Positions 11,353 to 24,004 are shown, numbered from the stretch's first letter. The stretch: DNA of 64,000 nt from Dioscorea cayenensis subsp. rotundata (GCF_009730915.1 NC_052489.1:28885916-28949915); one strand, 5' to 3'. Notes: generated from the letters alone by a model not told the origin. A program made the numbers and translations.

Positions 11353-13025
11353 ATGAACCAAGAAAGCAAGAAAGAGTACATAGTTCAAACCATGAATACA
11401 ATAATCTTCACAACCATAATACTCATCATCCTCATCAAACTTCTCATCTTCTCCAAAACTCAAAACAAGAACAAGATTAAGAAACCACCAAGTCCCACTT
11501 CACTCCCAATACTTGGTCACCTCCATCTCCTCATAAACAACAAACAACCACTCTACAAAACTCTCACTCAACTCTCCATCAACCATGGCCCCATCATGCT
11601 CCTCCGTTTTGGCTTTCGGCATGTTCTCATCGTCTCGTCGTTCTCTGCTGCAACTGAGTGCTTCACCAACCTCGACATCATATTTGCAAACCGTCCCAAA
11701 CTCCCCACCGAAGGTCATCTAACATACAATCACACCACTCTCGGCACCTCTTCTTATGGTCCTCACTGGCGTAACATCCGCCGCATCGTCGCCGTCCATC
11801 TCTTCTCTTCAGCGAAGCTCAACTCATCATCCATCATCCGTGCTTCAGAGACACATGCACTTGTCCGGCGCTTGTTCAAAGGTGGCAGTGAGTTCAAGAG
11901 AGTGAATATCAGGACAGTGTTGCATGAGATTGTGTTGAATGTGATGATGATGTTGGTGGCCGGAAAGAGGTATTATGTGGATGAAGGAGTAGGTGCGGAT
12001 GTGGATGAAGTCAAGTGGTTTGAGGAGATGGTGGAGGAGACGTTCAAGCTTAGTGGGATGTCAAATGTCAGGGATTTCTTACCGGAGTTGTTGAGGGTCG
12101 TGGATGTGCATGGAGTGGAGAAGAAGTTGGCGAGGTTGGAGAAGATGTGGGATGAGTACTTGCAGAGGTTGATAGATGAGTTGAGAGGCAAACTTGGCAA
12201 TGGAAATCATGATAATGAGTCCATTATTAGAATGACGCTTATTGGTACTTTGCTATCAATGCAAGAAGATGAAGACCCAGATTATTACACTGATAATCTC
12301 ATCAAAGCACAAGTCCTGGTATATATATATAATCACTTAATTTATCACTTAATTTATTAACTAAATATGTATTCATATGAAGATATATAATTATAATGTT
12401 GTTTATGCAGAGTCTTTTATCTGCTGGAACGGATACATCATCCGCGACGATAGAATGGGGATTGTCACTGCTAGTAAACCATCCTCAAGTTTTGAAAAAG
12501 GTTCAAGATGAGATTGATGAACTTGTAGGACATGACAGACTAATCAAAGAGTTTGATATCCCTAACCTTCCTTACCTTCATTGCATTGTGCTTGAAATTC
12601 TTAGGCTTTATCCTGCAGCACCATTACTTCTCCCTCATGAATCATCTCAAGAATGCAAGGTCTTCGGCTTCGACATCCCTCGTGGGACGATACTAGTGGT
12701 GAATGCTTATGCTATGCATAGAGACCCGGAGATATGGGAAGATGCATTGGTGTTTAAGCCTGAGAGATTTTTAGGTGGAGAGGAGAAAGTGAAGAAGATG
12801 ATGCCTTTTGGGATGGGGAGAAGGAGGTCTCCTGGTGAAGGACTTAGTTTTAGGCTTGTTGAGTTGGTGCTTGGGGCTCTAGTGCAGTGTTTTGAGTGGG
12901 AGAGAGTTGAGGATGAGGAGGTGAGCATGGAGGGAGGAGCTGGTTTGGATATGCATAAGGCTATGGCACTTGAGCTTATGTGCAAACCTCGTCCAGATTT
13001 GATTGCTGTTATCTCTGGACTTTAA
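11353..13025 (+). CDS. Cytochrome P450, CYP81-like, copy 1; heme-ligand Cys replaced by Ser
   Basis: Two exons, 11353-12318 and 12411-13025, with a phase-0 GT-AG intron (CCTG|GTATAT ... ATGCAG|AGTCTT), 526 residues. The second ATG at 11392 (MNTIIFTTI) is the only start shared with copy 2 and is more likely, giving about 513 residues. Order of parts: N-terminal membrane anchor, Pro-rich hinge PPSPTSLPILGH, C-helix HWRNIRR, I-helix oxygen-activation motif AGTDTS, ExxR (EILR), PERF, and heme loop PFGMGRRRSPGEGL. In P450s the residue before PG is the invariant Cys thiolate; here the codon is TCT (Ser). CYP81 enzymes are ER-bound monooxygenases of specialised metabolism. As written this protein should not form a normal P450 heme centre. 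It ends 190 bp before a CACTA end. Family call is firm; substrate unknown. Confidence -1.
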
Positions 13026-13216
13026 ATCTTTAGAAGTGTGTTTTTTTAAGGTTAAATAAGTCACATAATTCAATGTCAATTTTTGAGTTGGATGGAAATA
13101 AAATACCAATCTTCTTTCTTATTTAATTTATTAAAATTTTATTTATGATAATAAAAATGTTTGGTGCTAATTAAAAATGACATTTTGAAGTAATTAATTA
13201 AGGGAGAGTGTGAATA
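13026..13216 (+). other. 3' flank of P450 copy 1
   Basis: Contains ATGATAATAAAAATGTTTGG, also present after P450 copy 2 (33010-33030), so it is part of the duplication and probably 3'UTR. Confidence -1.
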
Positions 13217-14060
13217 CACTACAAGAGAATTGCATTTTACAAACAGCATTTTCTGTTTCTAATCCGTTGTTAAATTGCATTAGCAACGGATTATAAACGA
13301 AACTTTTCTGTTTGCAAAATAGGTGTTGCTAATTTATTACAAACGACATAAGATTCCGTTGCAGACTTAGCAACAGATTTGTAACGGAAAAGCTTCCGTT
13401 TGCAAATTTTAGTAACGGAAATTATTCCATTTCAAAAGTGTTGCTACATTTTGCAACTGAATGTATGTTGTTACTAATCCGTTTAAACATGTACCAACGG
13501 TTTAGCAACGGAATAATTGTCATTCCAAAAAATAGAAACGGATTTGTAACGGAACATATTTTATTTTAAATTTGTTTTTTTATTATAAACAAAAAACTAT
13601 TTCGTTACAAATCCGATGCTAAAATTAAATATATACATATGTATAATTATATTTTGAAACAAATTAATCGGTTTGTAATCCGTTGCTAAAAAAACTAAAT
13701 AATTAAAAAAAATATCACATTGGTTTTCAAAGTTGATATAAATAATACCTGTCATGACAAATTTTTTTAGCAACAATAAAGCTAAAAAAAATGATTTCAT
13801 TAATGCATTTAGAAAAAGATGCCCAAAACAAACTTTAACAAAAGAAAAAAAGTAACAAATATCAAATAAACTAAAGCTCATCTACATGGTCAACATCATT
13901 GTCATTACTAGCTGGCTGTGCATTCTGAGTAACTGTGAGTGCTGAAGCATCCTAGCCTCGAGGTCCATCATCATATCCTGCATCTGACGCAACATCTGAT
14001 TACGATACTCATCTCTCTCTGCCCTCATCTCATGCAGACTCTGACCAAATATATTATATA
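13217..14060 (-). mobile_element. CACTA (En/Spm-type) transposon end with transposase-associated ORF remnant
   Basis: Starts CACTACAAGAGAATTGCATTTTAC, a typical plant CACTA terminus. About 480 bp of subterminal DNA follows, rich in short repeats of an AACGGA/TCCGTT core in both orientations (13260-13690). At 14041-13877 on the minus strand a short frame reads HEMRAERDEYRNQMLRQMQ and DMMMDLEARML. This resembles the coiled C-terminus of plant CACTA-associated proteins (Transposase_24 type). No second CACTA terminus is seen, so this is one truncated end. It lies where the duplication homology stops. Confidence -1.
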
Positions 14061-14159
14061 TAGTTGTTGTAGTGTTGTTACATTTATTTTCCCAGCCATC
14101 TTTAATTTGGATTATTTGGTTGGAAAAATAACCATATTTTTTATTATCGCTTCTTTGTT

Positions 14160-14345
14160 TTTAGAGGATAGCAGGGTTATCCTAGAGGGCTGGTTTTGTT
14201 TTGTATTGCTTGCTTCACTGTTTATAGGGCAAGTGTGTTATTGTTATTTTTGGGGGTCCAGTGTGGTGCTTTGTGGTTTGTCTGTTTTTTGTTCTCTGTT
14301 TTTTTAATAGAAGTGGTTTATCCATTTCTTTTTTTTAAAAAAATT
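14160..14345 (+). repeat. LINE 3' tail (candidate)
   Basis: Ends TTTTTTTAATAGAAGTGGTTTATCC then a T/A-rich tail, matching the layout of the LINE end at 40380-40560 (GTGGTTTATCCACCTT). No coding part is attached. Confidence -1.
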
Positions 14346-14847
14346 CCCATTAAAATCAATTATAAGATTCGTCTATAGCTCTTTGTAGATGAGATGCAAT
14401 AGTATTTTTAGTGGAAAAACTTTTTGTCATGATTATTAAATTGAGGCCCTACTTAAGTTTATCCACGATCTCAGGGATATGTCACACTAGCTCACATTGA
14501 GCAAAAGAGTTGGTCTCTTTTGCCCTCTTCAATAGCTCCTGTAAACATTTTCTTGTGTGCTCATCTTGTCTATTTTGGGTTTTCTTTTATTTTACTTAAT
14601 ACTCTTTATCTTTTTTTCATTTATATCCAACATAATTAATTGTTTATATCTGCTCTCCCTACTTTTCAATTAATTTTTTTTATATAAAAAATATATTTAT
14701 TTTCCATTGAAAATAAGAAAGATGTAAATAGACAGCTTGTTCTTGATTGCTGCAGCTGTAGTCAATCAATACTAACAAAAATACAAGTTCAATACATGAA
14801 ATAAGGTGGCCTATTTGACCAACAATTAACCAAGTCTAGCAATTTTA

Positions 14848-14890
<43 letters not shown>

Positions 14891-15037
14891 ATAAAAGAAA
14901 GTTTTTCTTGTCATGGTGTGTGCATTTGCTAAGAAAGAGAAATTTGAGAGAAAAAGAGCCAAAGAAATAAAAGCTTGGTGCTCCTGATCAATAGTCTTCT
15001 GATGCCCATTAATCTTGAAATTTCTGCCGCATAATCT
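14346..15037. other. Intergenic, AT-rich
   Basis: No supported gene. It contains a (TA)n tract at 14852-14887. A stretch at 14720-14760 (AAGATGTAAATAGACAGCTTGT) resembles 40747-40775, a possible weak continuation of the segmental duplication. Confidence -1.
14852..14887. repeat. (TA)n microsatellite
   Basis: About 18 uninterrupted TA units. Confidence -1.
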
Positions 15038-18000
15038 TGTCACTCTTTGAACCCAGCTTGCAGGACTCAGTGTGCAGGCAAATAACCGTACACTCATAAT
15101 GCATAGCACAATAGACATATAATACCTCAGAACCTATCTCAAGGCAAACATAAAATATAACAAAACTATAATTTCAATGGTCAAAATCAGAAATTTACAA
15201 AGTTCAAAATTCCAACTTCAAATATAAGTTGGTGTTCTATACATAAAACAAATACTCACACAGATAGAATGACAACTCAAATTTAGAAATGATCAAAAAC
15301 ACAATCTCTCGCTTGTACTACTCACTTTGGATTTGAAAAAAATTCAACAACAAGATTATGAGCTTGATAACCCAGTAAATAACCCACTAAAAATATTGGG
15401 ATCATGTGCAATTCGAGAATTAAAAAAAAAGAAACAAATAATATCAGATAGCACATATTTGTCACACCATGAACCCGGTTCGCCGAACCTGGTGCGCAGA
15501 CAAACAGATGCAAATCCACAGGGCGTGAACCAAGTAAACCTGCAAGGCCTCAGAACTTGATTTATTACAAACAAAACTATAACAAACTAACTGGGTTACA
15601 GAATTACAGACTCTACAGAGTATACAATACATGAATACAAGAAGTTCAAAATACAAAGTACATGAATACATGGATAGACAATGACAAGAACTCAAATTTT
15701 ACAACAGGACATGAAAACATCTACAGAAAATCTTTCAAGATCCACGTTGGTCTATCATTTTTGATCTGAAAAGGATTTAAAGCAAATCCATGAGCTCACT
15801 GACCCAGTAAGTAATCTAGAAATTGTTTTAAAACAACAGGGTTTATAAATCTCAATTTCAAATACCGGGAGCAATTAAGCATCCAAACATAGACTAAACA
15901 GAGCTTAACAAATACAAAATAAATAGTCCATCAGGGGTATAGTTCTCAAGTAATATCGTTAACCAAAATATTGTAGGCAAAAGAATTATCAGATTTCAAA
16001 GCTGTAAATCAGAAATATAGTAAATCGTCAAATAAGAGTATAAGTTAGTTAGACTAAACCAGAAATTACAGAGGTATGTTTCAAGTATACCGGATTTTCA
16101 GAATAATACAAGTCTTTGAAATCATAATTTAAACAAAATACAGAGTATAATATTCAAATAAAAGAATATTCCCAAATATATAATTCATTAAAATTTGAAA
16201 CCCAAAAATGCAATCTCAAAAATGCAAAATTTGAAACCCAGAAATGCGATCTAAAAAATGGAGAAACTTCAAGGTAGGATAAAAAAGTGTCTGTGATATA
16301 CTCGGAAATCAATAACACATAAATAGTGCAATTGAAGAAAATCAAAATCAAAAGTCAAAGCAGATCGTAACATATTTTAGTGTACGTCTCCAAATTCACT
16401 ATGGATGCCAAAGGTCATTTATTTACCCTCGGGGACCTGAGACTGAATATCAGGTGACCATTAATTATTTTACCGAACAGACACGATACAAAACTGTAGT
16501 CTCATTTTTTTCATAATTTCTTGTCGATAAGATCAGGGTTTAACCCCCCACTGACAAGGTTGCATATCGCTCATTTGGAGACTAAAACATTCAGATACAA
16601 AAATATTTACAAGGTACAAATCTAGAAATTACCAAATTCCTCCGATTCCCAAGTCCACAGTTATAATAAAAATTTCAAGATCCCACTTTTGAGAGAAAGA
16701 AAAATATATGGAAATTAAAGATTAAGCATAACATTTAAAATTATTCAAAATACTAATTTCTCCAAACTAAAGCAAAACAAATATACAAATAAATAAATAA
16801 TGGGCATAATTTAATCAACCCAAATGATAGCAGATCATACCAATGCCTGGATACATATAAAATACTCAGTTTAAAACATTTAATATAATCAACTAAATGA
16901 AATCACAATACTAGCATAAATAATATTTCAATAAACAAAACAAAGGGAAAAGTAATAATTTAATTAAGACAATTAAATAAAATATCTGAAAATACATATT
17001 AAAAAATAAATAATTTCAATATTAACAAAAATACAGGTAATTAAATAAAAATGTCATAACAAAATAGTAGGTAATTATCTTGCCAATTAATAATTTTTCA
17101 AACACTGGAAATACAAGGTTAACGGTGGATTACTTACATTGAAATTTCTATACTCCAAGACACAATGTGAAAACCAAAAGTCACTTCTCAAATGGTCCTA
17201 TAACCCAGTGATTGGCAACCATTATAACTCAAGAAATCATGAACCAAACAAAACATAATTATAAATGTAAACCCACTTAACAAGTCTAAGCACACAAATA
17301 CAAATAAATACATACACATATTTACAAGTCCCAAGACCTGGTTCTAATAGGTTGGAAGGTATGAAATCTTGACCCACAAAGCTGAAAAAGTCAGCATCAA
17401 TAACCACCAAACAATTTCTCAGGAAATAAAAACAAAGCATAAAAATGCTCAGATTTTAAAGCTAACTACAGCACCAAAACAAGGTTTATTCAAAGACGAT
17501 AGATTCACTTTCAAATGCAAAAGCACATACATTTAAAAGTTGACAACAATGATCTACTCTCCGGCTTGATCATCGTCGCTACAGTGCTCCGGCAATGTTC
17601 TTCACTCTTGAAGCTCCAAGTGGAGAAGCAATGGAAACCAAGGAGATGAAGCAAGGGAGAGAGGAAGGAGGCAAGAAGGTTGAAACTTGGTTTGACAGCA
17701 AGCATGGATGTGATAGAGCCCGGGAATTCCTCCTTTTAACAAACTTTTTGCAGCAGGGTGATAAAGAGAAGAGGGATTCTGGGAGAAAAAAAACAAATTA
17801 TTAGCATCCCAAGCAAGATTTAATATTGTATGGGTGAGGTCCACATATTTATCCAAAATATAATTCATAAAACCAAAGTGGTTCAACAAAATACAATTTA
17901 ATAACATATGAAAATATATGTTATCTCCAAATCACTATAGCCAAAACAAAATATAATATCAAAGATCATTTGTTTACACTCAGCCACCCGAGCCAGAATA

Positions 18001-19054
18001 TTAGAGTTCATTTGTTTACCTTCGGTGACCCGAGCCAGAATATTAGAGGTCATTATTCTTCACAGACGGAACGGTGAAAAACTATAGTTTCTTAAAAGAG
18101 TCAGAGTTTTATGTCGACATGGTTAGTGTTTACCCCCAATGACAGGGTTAGTGCTTAGTTAAATTGAGACTAAATGTATTTGTATCAAAATAACCTTATT
18201 ATCTGAAAGCAAAATAAAATTTCAGGAATTTTAGACTTTCAAACAAAATTTCAGATAAATCGGGGCACAACAGAATTTATAGAATAATTTGTCAAACAAA
18301 CATACAAATATACACATGATCCTACTTCTTTATAGTAAAAATAATCCAATTATATTCAAAACAATTTACAAACATAATATAGTTCAAAGAATAACATACA
18401 TGATGAAAATGTGGGAGTTAATGTTTCAGGGAAAGAAAGTAAATAAAAAATGGGTAAATTACAAGATTAGTCACTAAACTATCCACCAGTTCCTATTTTG
18501 GTCACTAAACAAAAAATTCTATTTTGGTTACTAACCTTTTAAATTGCTTCCAATTTGGTCACTGACGCCAACGCTAGATTAACGGCGTGACGTGAGCTTA
18601 GCCATGTCAGTGAACTTAACCACGTCAGCACTGCTCTTTAAAAACGTGTCTTCTTTCTTCTTCCCCTTTCCCTTTTCTTTCTTCTTCTCCTTTCCCGTTT
18701 CTTTCTTCTTCTCCTGCAATAGACTCCTTGAGACAATACAATAACGCAAAGCATTAACATAGAGTGCAACAACCTACCTGAACAATTATCGAAGAGAAGA
18801 TCTCCTTGACTTCACTGCCAGTACCACCACATACAAAGCATAAGAAGATATGGTTTGCTCTTAAATTTTGTTATGTTTTCAATGTTAGGTGATCATGTAC
18901 TACGGGATAAAATCAGATGGCGAGATTAATTTGGTAACCGCTAAGAAGATCTCATGGTTTTCTTTTTTCTTTTCTTTGTAAACAAAGAGAATAGAATAAA
19001 GTTAATAAATAATATAATAATATTATTATTAGGTATAAAGGGGTGGGGTCCACA
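15038..19054 (-). mobile_element. Long solo-LTR-like element A, interrupted by nested element B
   Basis: On the plus strand it begins TGTCACTCTTTGAACCC and ends GGGGTGGGGTCCACA; read on the minus strand it is TGTGGACCCCACC...GTGACA. Flanks are AATCT (15033-15037) and AATCC (19055-19059), a 4/5 target duplication. The left part (15322-15459) and right part (17846-18260) continue each other and match element C (CAGTAAATAACCCACTAAAAAT; ACCCGAGCCA). Nested B separates them. Without B it is about 1.6 kb, with no coding content. 18450-18600 carries a motif with repeated TTGGTCACTAA units, possibly a further small insertion. Confidence -1.
15460..17845 (-). mobile_element. Long solo-LTR-like element B, nested in A
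   Basis: 2.39 kb. Plus-strand start TGTCACACCATGAACCCGG, end GGTGAGGTCCACA. Flanked by TATT on both sides (15456-15459, 17846-17849). Shares with A, C and D a motif block around 16420-16570 (TTTACCCTCGGGGACC, AACCCCCCACTGACAAGG). No gag/pol frames. Best read as a solo LTR or a non-autonomous LTR element; superfamily not assignable, Ty3/gypsy is likely from LTR length. Confidence -1.
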
Positions 19055-19280
19055 AATCCTCTTAATAAGCTCTAAAAATTTACTAATTCTGATTTTCAGA
19101 TATATATATTCTTTGTTAGTGATACCACTTCCTTTGAAGTTAAAGTTCTTAGGAAAATATTTATTATGGATCTATTTGTGTAGTGATCTTGATACTATTA
19201 TGTGTGTTAGATAGAATTTTTTACTTATTCTCATTGTTTTTATTATTAATCTACACTAAGTTATGTGGTTTGTTGGTATC

Positions 19281-19318
<38 letters not shown>
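19281..19318. repeat. (ATT)n microsatellite
   Basis: About 12 ATT units just upstream of the WRKY exon. Confidence -1.
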
Positions 19319-19319
<1 letters not shown>

Positions 19320-19351
19320 ATTAATTATATGCATGTATATGCATGGACAAG

Positions 19352-21973
19352 AGCTATTACCGTTGCACACACAAGAATTTCTATGGTTGTGAAGCAAAGA
19401 AAAAAGTGCAAAGATTAAATGAAGATCCATACACATATGAAGTGAGCTACCTTGGTGAGCACACCTACCAAACCTCCATCTCTCCTCTCATCATGTTACA
19501 CCCTAAATCCAACCCGGCGGCAGACAAATGGCAGCGCATCCACAGGGCAGAAACCCCGCAGACACGCAAGGCATAAAACCTGACTCATAGCAAAAAAAAA
19601 AAATGATCTAACAAAGTCACATATTACAAATAACAAAATACAATAACTTCCGAGTACAACTTCAAGAACTACAACAAAAGAATTTACAACTCAACTACAC
19701 TGAGAAAAGATGCTTGACTGCCCATTAAATTACAACTGGATCTTGCTCCTAATTTGAAAGGAGAAAACAACTATTTATGAGCTTGACAGCTCAATAAGTA
19801 CCCACTAAAAATATCAGGATCATAAAAGTTTCAAATTTTCAAAACTCAAACAAGTATGATAAAATACAAGTTTATCAGAATAAAATTCAAAAGTTAAGTT
19901 TTTCAATAAAACATAGCTAATTAAAAAGTCAAGTATGTATGTCCCACAAATAACTATTGCCAAAACAAAATATAAGAGGTCATATGTTTACCCTCGGTGC
20001 CTCGAGCCAAAATATTAAAGGTCATAAGTTTACCCTCGGTGACCCGAGCCAAAATTATTGGAAGCTGTTATGTTTCACCGACGGAACGGTGTTATATTTC
20101 ACAGATACATGTCGACACGGTCAATGTTTAACCTCCAATGATAGGGTTATTTCAAAGTTAGTTGGGTACTACAAGTTGTTATGTCAAAATACGTAATGTC
20201 CAAACATTTATCAAAACAGAATACAAAAATTTGATGATCCCTTTTTCAGATAAAAATAATTTTAATTCAATTCCAAATCTAAATACTTACATATGAATTG
20301 CAAATAATAAATAAATAAGTAATTCAAAATATAAATCGAAGTAATAAGTATTTTTCTCAAAAATTTTAGAAATTCAGAAAACTAAAATTTTCAAGTATAT
20401 ACATATAATAGAACTAATATGTGGGATACTTGTCTAACGGCCAGATTTCAAATTCAAACCAATCGAATTTTCTCGGAAAGTCCTATATTTGTGAATAACC
20501 CATCATAATTACATATAAAACAAATTTTAAAATTCACATGAATGCAAAAACATATTCAAGACACTAACAAAGCTACCAAGGTCGAGACTAATAACCGATT
20601 CCCCTACGAACCTTAAGATTGAAATCACCATAGGTTTGCAAATTTCAACTCAAATTAAAAATTTCAATCTTATGAGAAGACTAGACATCTACATCTATAA
20701 CATATCCAAATCTCATAATGATTTGAGATCTATAGAATTTAAGCTATCATTTTTAAAAATCATAAATATTTAAACAAACAATTTCAGATATACCCTTTCT
20801 AATAAAAAATATCTCACAACATATAACTTCAAATAAGATTAAAATTTAGGAGTATATAATTAACTCAAAATTGGACAATTTTCTTATTAAACATGAGTCA
20901 TGATTCAACATCTAAGATCCTCATATTCTCTGATCAAAATTCATGCTACCTGCAGAAATGCCATTGAGCACACCTATAGAAATCTGATCATATCTCACAA
21001 ATTACAAGACCAAAAATTCTAAAATTTGGCAGAGTCAAAGATAAAATCATTCTCTACAACTTTATTGCATAAATATAAATCTAAATCAGAACTTAAAATC
21101 ATGATATTAATAAAAAATTATTTAAGGGCTGCACAAAAATCTTGTCCGCGTCACCTGCGTCTAAAACTTATAATTTACAGGATACTTATGTAAAAATTCT
21201 AAAATTTTGTAGGAACTTAGCCAACATAAAACTCTATAAGTTTCTTATTCTACTCTACTTCAAATTCGGCCTCTAAGGCCTCTAAAATTGAAGAGAGATT
21301 TCTACTATGCTAACAGGAATTTCTGAATCTTATCCTCAAATTAAATCAAATCAACATTCTCACCAAACCCTAACCCTAACTAGTATTAAGTCACTACAAT
21401 CATAAGAAAGAGCATAAATAAAATAAATCAGAATCTTAGCTCAATAATAACAATGAAACAAAACCTCGAGACCGAGACCCTTCTTCCGTCTTCGCCACCG
21501 ACACCACCCGCAAATAGGGAGAGAAACAGATGTGGCTAGGTCTTTCTCTTTTTTCCCTAAATGGTGATCTAAAACCGAAGGAGGTAAAGAGATGGCTAGG
21601 TTTCGAAACTAAAAACAAAATCAACGTCTAGGATTAAAAGTAACAACAACGGCTAGGATTTAATTAAGGGGTGGGGTTCACACATTATCTTTTCTCTACC
21701 TCCTCCTCCGCCGCCTCCTCCTCCTTCTCCGGTCACCATAGCCACCCTAACTCCGGCAACCTCTCTATCAACTTCTATTAACTTGGGAAGCTGGTTTTCA
21801 AGAGAAGTTGACAGTGGCAGAGTTTTGACACCTCTGTCTTCTTTTGAAACTCTGCCGGCAGGGATGGAGATTATCCGGTGGCAGATCTCGCCGAAGTGAT
21901 GTTTAACTCCAGTAGCAGTGGAAGTAGCATGGATGCCATTTTTAATTCAAAGCAGGAACATTGGAAAGGATAA
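19352..21973 (+). pseudogene. Group III WRKY transcription factor, last exon split by an LTR element
   Basis: Exon starts after AAG at 19351 with SYYRCTHKNFYGCEAKKKVQ: C-x7-C, then 23 residues to His, the group III WRKY zinc finger. The final Cys of H-x-C is Tyr here (EHTYQ). The frame runs to 19493, where element C inserts. After 21682 the exon resumes in frame with a Pro-rich run (21694-21720) and INLGSWFSRE. It then shifts frame once near 21855, and ends RDGDYPVADLAEVMFNSSSS ... QEHWKG stop at 21971-21973. The tail PVADLA.xMFNS with SSMD resembles WRKY55-type proteins. No WRKYGQK exon is visible upstream within the window, although element A could have displaced it. WRKY proteins are nuclear DNA-binding regulators; this copy cannot work as written. 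Confidence -1.
19494..21682 (-). mobile_element. Long solo-LTR-like element C, inserted in the WRKY exon
   Basis: 2.19 kb. Plus-strand start TGTTACACCCTAAATCC, end GGGGTGGGGTTCACA. Flanks CATCA (19489-19493) and CATTA (21683-21687), 4/5 match. It is closely related to element D in inverted orientation (e.g. TTTGCGGGTGGTGTCGGTGG of D matches 21490-21515 read in reverse). No coding capacity. Confidence -1.
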
Positions 21974-23309
21974 GATCATGTTTATTGATTAGTTTAATTA
22001 GGAAAGTGTTTAATTAATTAGCTTTTTCATTGATATGTTATTGATGATCACTAGTCATTCTTTTTTGTTACTAATTAATGTTGTATGTGCTTCCTGATTA
22101 TTTTGGATGGTTATACTACTAATTACATGGTATTAATACTTTTTAGTCATGCTTGGCTTTGTAATTAATTAAATCACAATTTTTGCATGTTTTGTTTCTT
22201 ACTGAATGAATCATGATGGTGGTTCATTTGCATAAAAAGTACTAAAAAAATAAAATAAGTGCAAACCTTTCTAAATAAATAAGATACCTTCCGTCTCTCT
22301 GATCTCTCATTTTTCTTAATGATATATATATATATATATACATGATTAAATTTCCCTTTCACATGCAATTTTTAGTTTATAATAATTGATTCCCACTCGC
22401 CATTAATTTTTATAACCCGTACTATTATATTTCAATAATTGATGGGACATGAATCATCTATAATTAATTTGGATCACAAATCACAATCCACTAGTACATC
22501 TTATTTTAATAAAGTTGTTTGGTACTGACAAAGAGGAAAAAAAAAATTTCGAGGAACTTTTTAAATTTTGGGTTGAAATGCTTAATAAATATATCTTTTA
22601 AATCAATTAAATTCTAAAGAGATTCATTTCCGGGAGCATTTGGCTGGAAAATAAGATCAAATGATTTTGATGAAGATGATTAATTAAGTAATTGAAAAAA
22701 AATTAACAAATAGGATATAAATCAAAGTTAGTTGAACTACCTTGAACTCCGGGTCTTCTAGGGTGGACTCCTAGAAATGTGAGGTATATTAATGTAGCAC
22801 CTCCAATATATGGACAATCTCAATATTCTCTGTAACGGAGGGATAGAAAACCTTAGAATCATGAAACTCATTTTGTACATCTTTGAAGTGTTATCAGGTA
22901 TGATAATTAACTTTTAAAACAGTTATCTTTATTCATCTAAATTTGATTGCATCATGATATTGCAACAACAATAACCTTGAATTGCTCCAGTGGTACCATG
23001 ACCCTTATCTAGGAGTACCTATATTTGGTAGCCGGTCTAACCACTAAGACTGGATGAAGCTGATTTCAGTGTCACAATCTAAATTATCATCATAGAAGAT
23101 ATAATACTTGTCTCTTGGTGGAAGATTGACGCTTCTAATTAAACTCAGTGATTTTATATTGGATGTTGTTGTTTAAGCTATCCAAATGGGTTACCCAATC
23201 AATTGATTGGATCATTTGGCATAGATTGACACTTTGATCAGTCGAGGTGCCAACTCATAGCTTGGGGGTAAATATGTAAATTCCTAGACTATAGGAGTGG
23301 GGCATTGTA
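21974..23309. other. Intergenic between WRKY remnant and duplication unit 2
   Basis: Starts as the probable WRKY 3' flank, then AT-rich DNA with a (TA) run at 22321-22340. 22740-23060 is less AT-rich but I recognise no gene or repeat family in it. Confidence -1.
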
Positions 23310-23699
23310 AATCTCTAGAAAAACCTACTAGGAAAATAGCAGTGAATATTATCTTTGGTTTCCATTATTATTGGTATGATATTGGTGTAATAACTGTGCA
23401 CCTAGAGAAATATATGTATAGCCCAATCATTTTTGGAGTTGCAATCCCTAGCAATATTGATCATAGAGTTCCTCTCCTTAACCCATTATTCTAGCACCAC
23501 CAAATTGGAGCAGCTTTGCCACAAAGTCTAGTGTTGAAAAGGTAATAGATTTTTTTTTTCCCTACAAAATCATTTTATTTCTTCTTAAATGATAGTAGGC
23601 TCGAATGGCTTATGGGCTCGACGATATTGTGGAAGGGATTTTATCTTTGGAAAGTAAAATTTTTTAATTAGTTATTAATCTAGAAGAATAAATTATAAA

Positions 23700-24000
23700 A
23701 AACCCTCAACAACTTGTTTATTCATGATTATAACAAGCTTTCAACATCAACATGCTTGATATGAACGGTCACGAAGGAGTATGTTAATCACTTTTTCCTT
23801 AATTACCCATTTTCCTATTACATGTGGACACACTTTGGTCACATATTTGGGTTCGCAAGGTACCTAATCACCGTAGAAGTGTGGACCACTTGGATGGAAT
23901 TGTTTTTGGGGCACAAGAGAACTTCTATTCCTGGCAATATTTTGGAATACAAAATTGGACAAGAACAAATGTATATTCAATTGTCAGTATCTTTTATCAT
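23700..24000 (+). pseudogene. L1-type LINE ORF2 fragment, second copy
   Basis: Partner of 8585-8890. It retains ITVEVWTTWMELFLGHKRTS and the preceding hydrophobic NHFFLNYPFSYYMW-like stretch in a neighbouring frame. Element D inserted at its 3' edge. Confidence -1.
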
Positions 24001-24004
24001 TTCT

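Larger units (their letters stand above)
8190..13216 (+). repeat. Segmental duplication, unit 1 (contains P450 copy 1)
   Basis: Matches 23310-33085 in the same order and orientation. Paired blocks: 8190-8900 with 23310-24000; 8930-8957, 9881-10000 and 10430-10510 with 26395-26780; 10690-13216 with 29747-33085. Examples of shared text are CCTAGCAATATTGATC, CTCCTTAACCCATTATTCT and GCGCATGTAGAGAAAAGTAT. Unit 2 is longer because LTR elements inserted into it. Confidence -1.

Noticed and set aside
14789..15118. 109-residue minus-strand frame
   Set aside because: Translates a (TA)n tract into alternating Ile/Tyr and crosses the left boundary of LTR element A.
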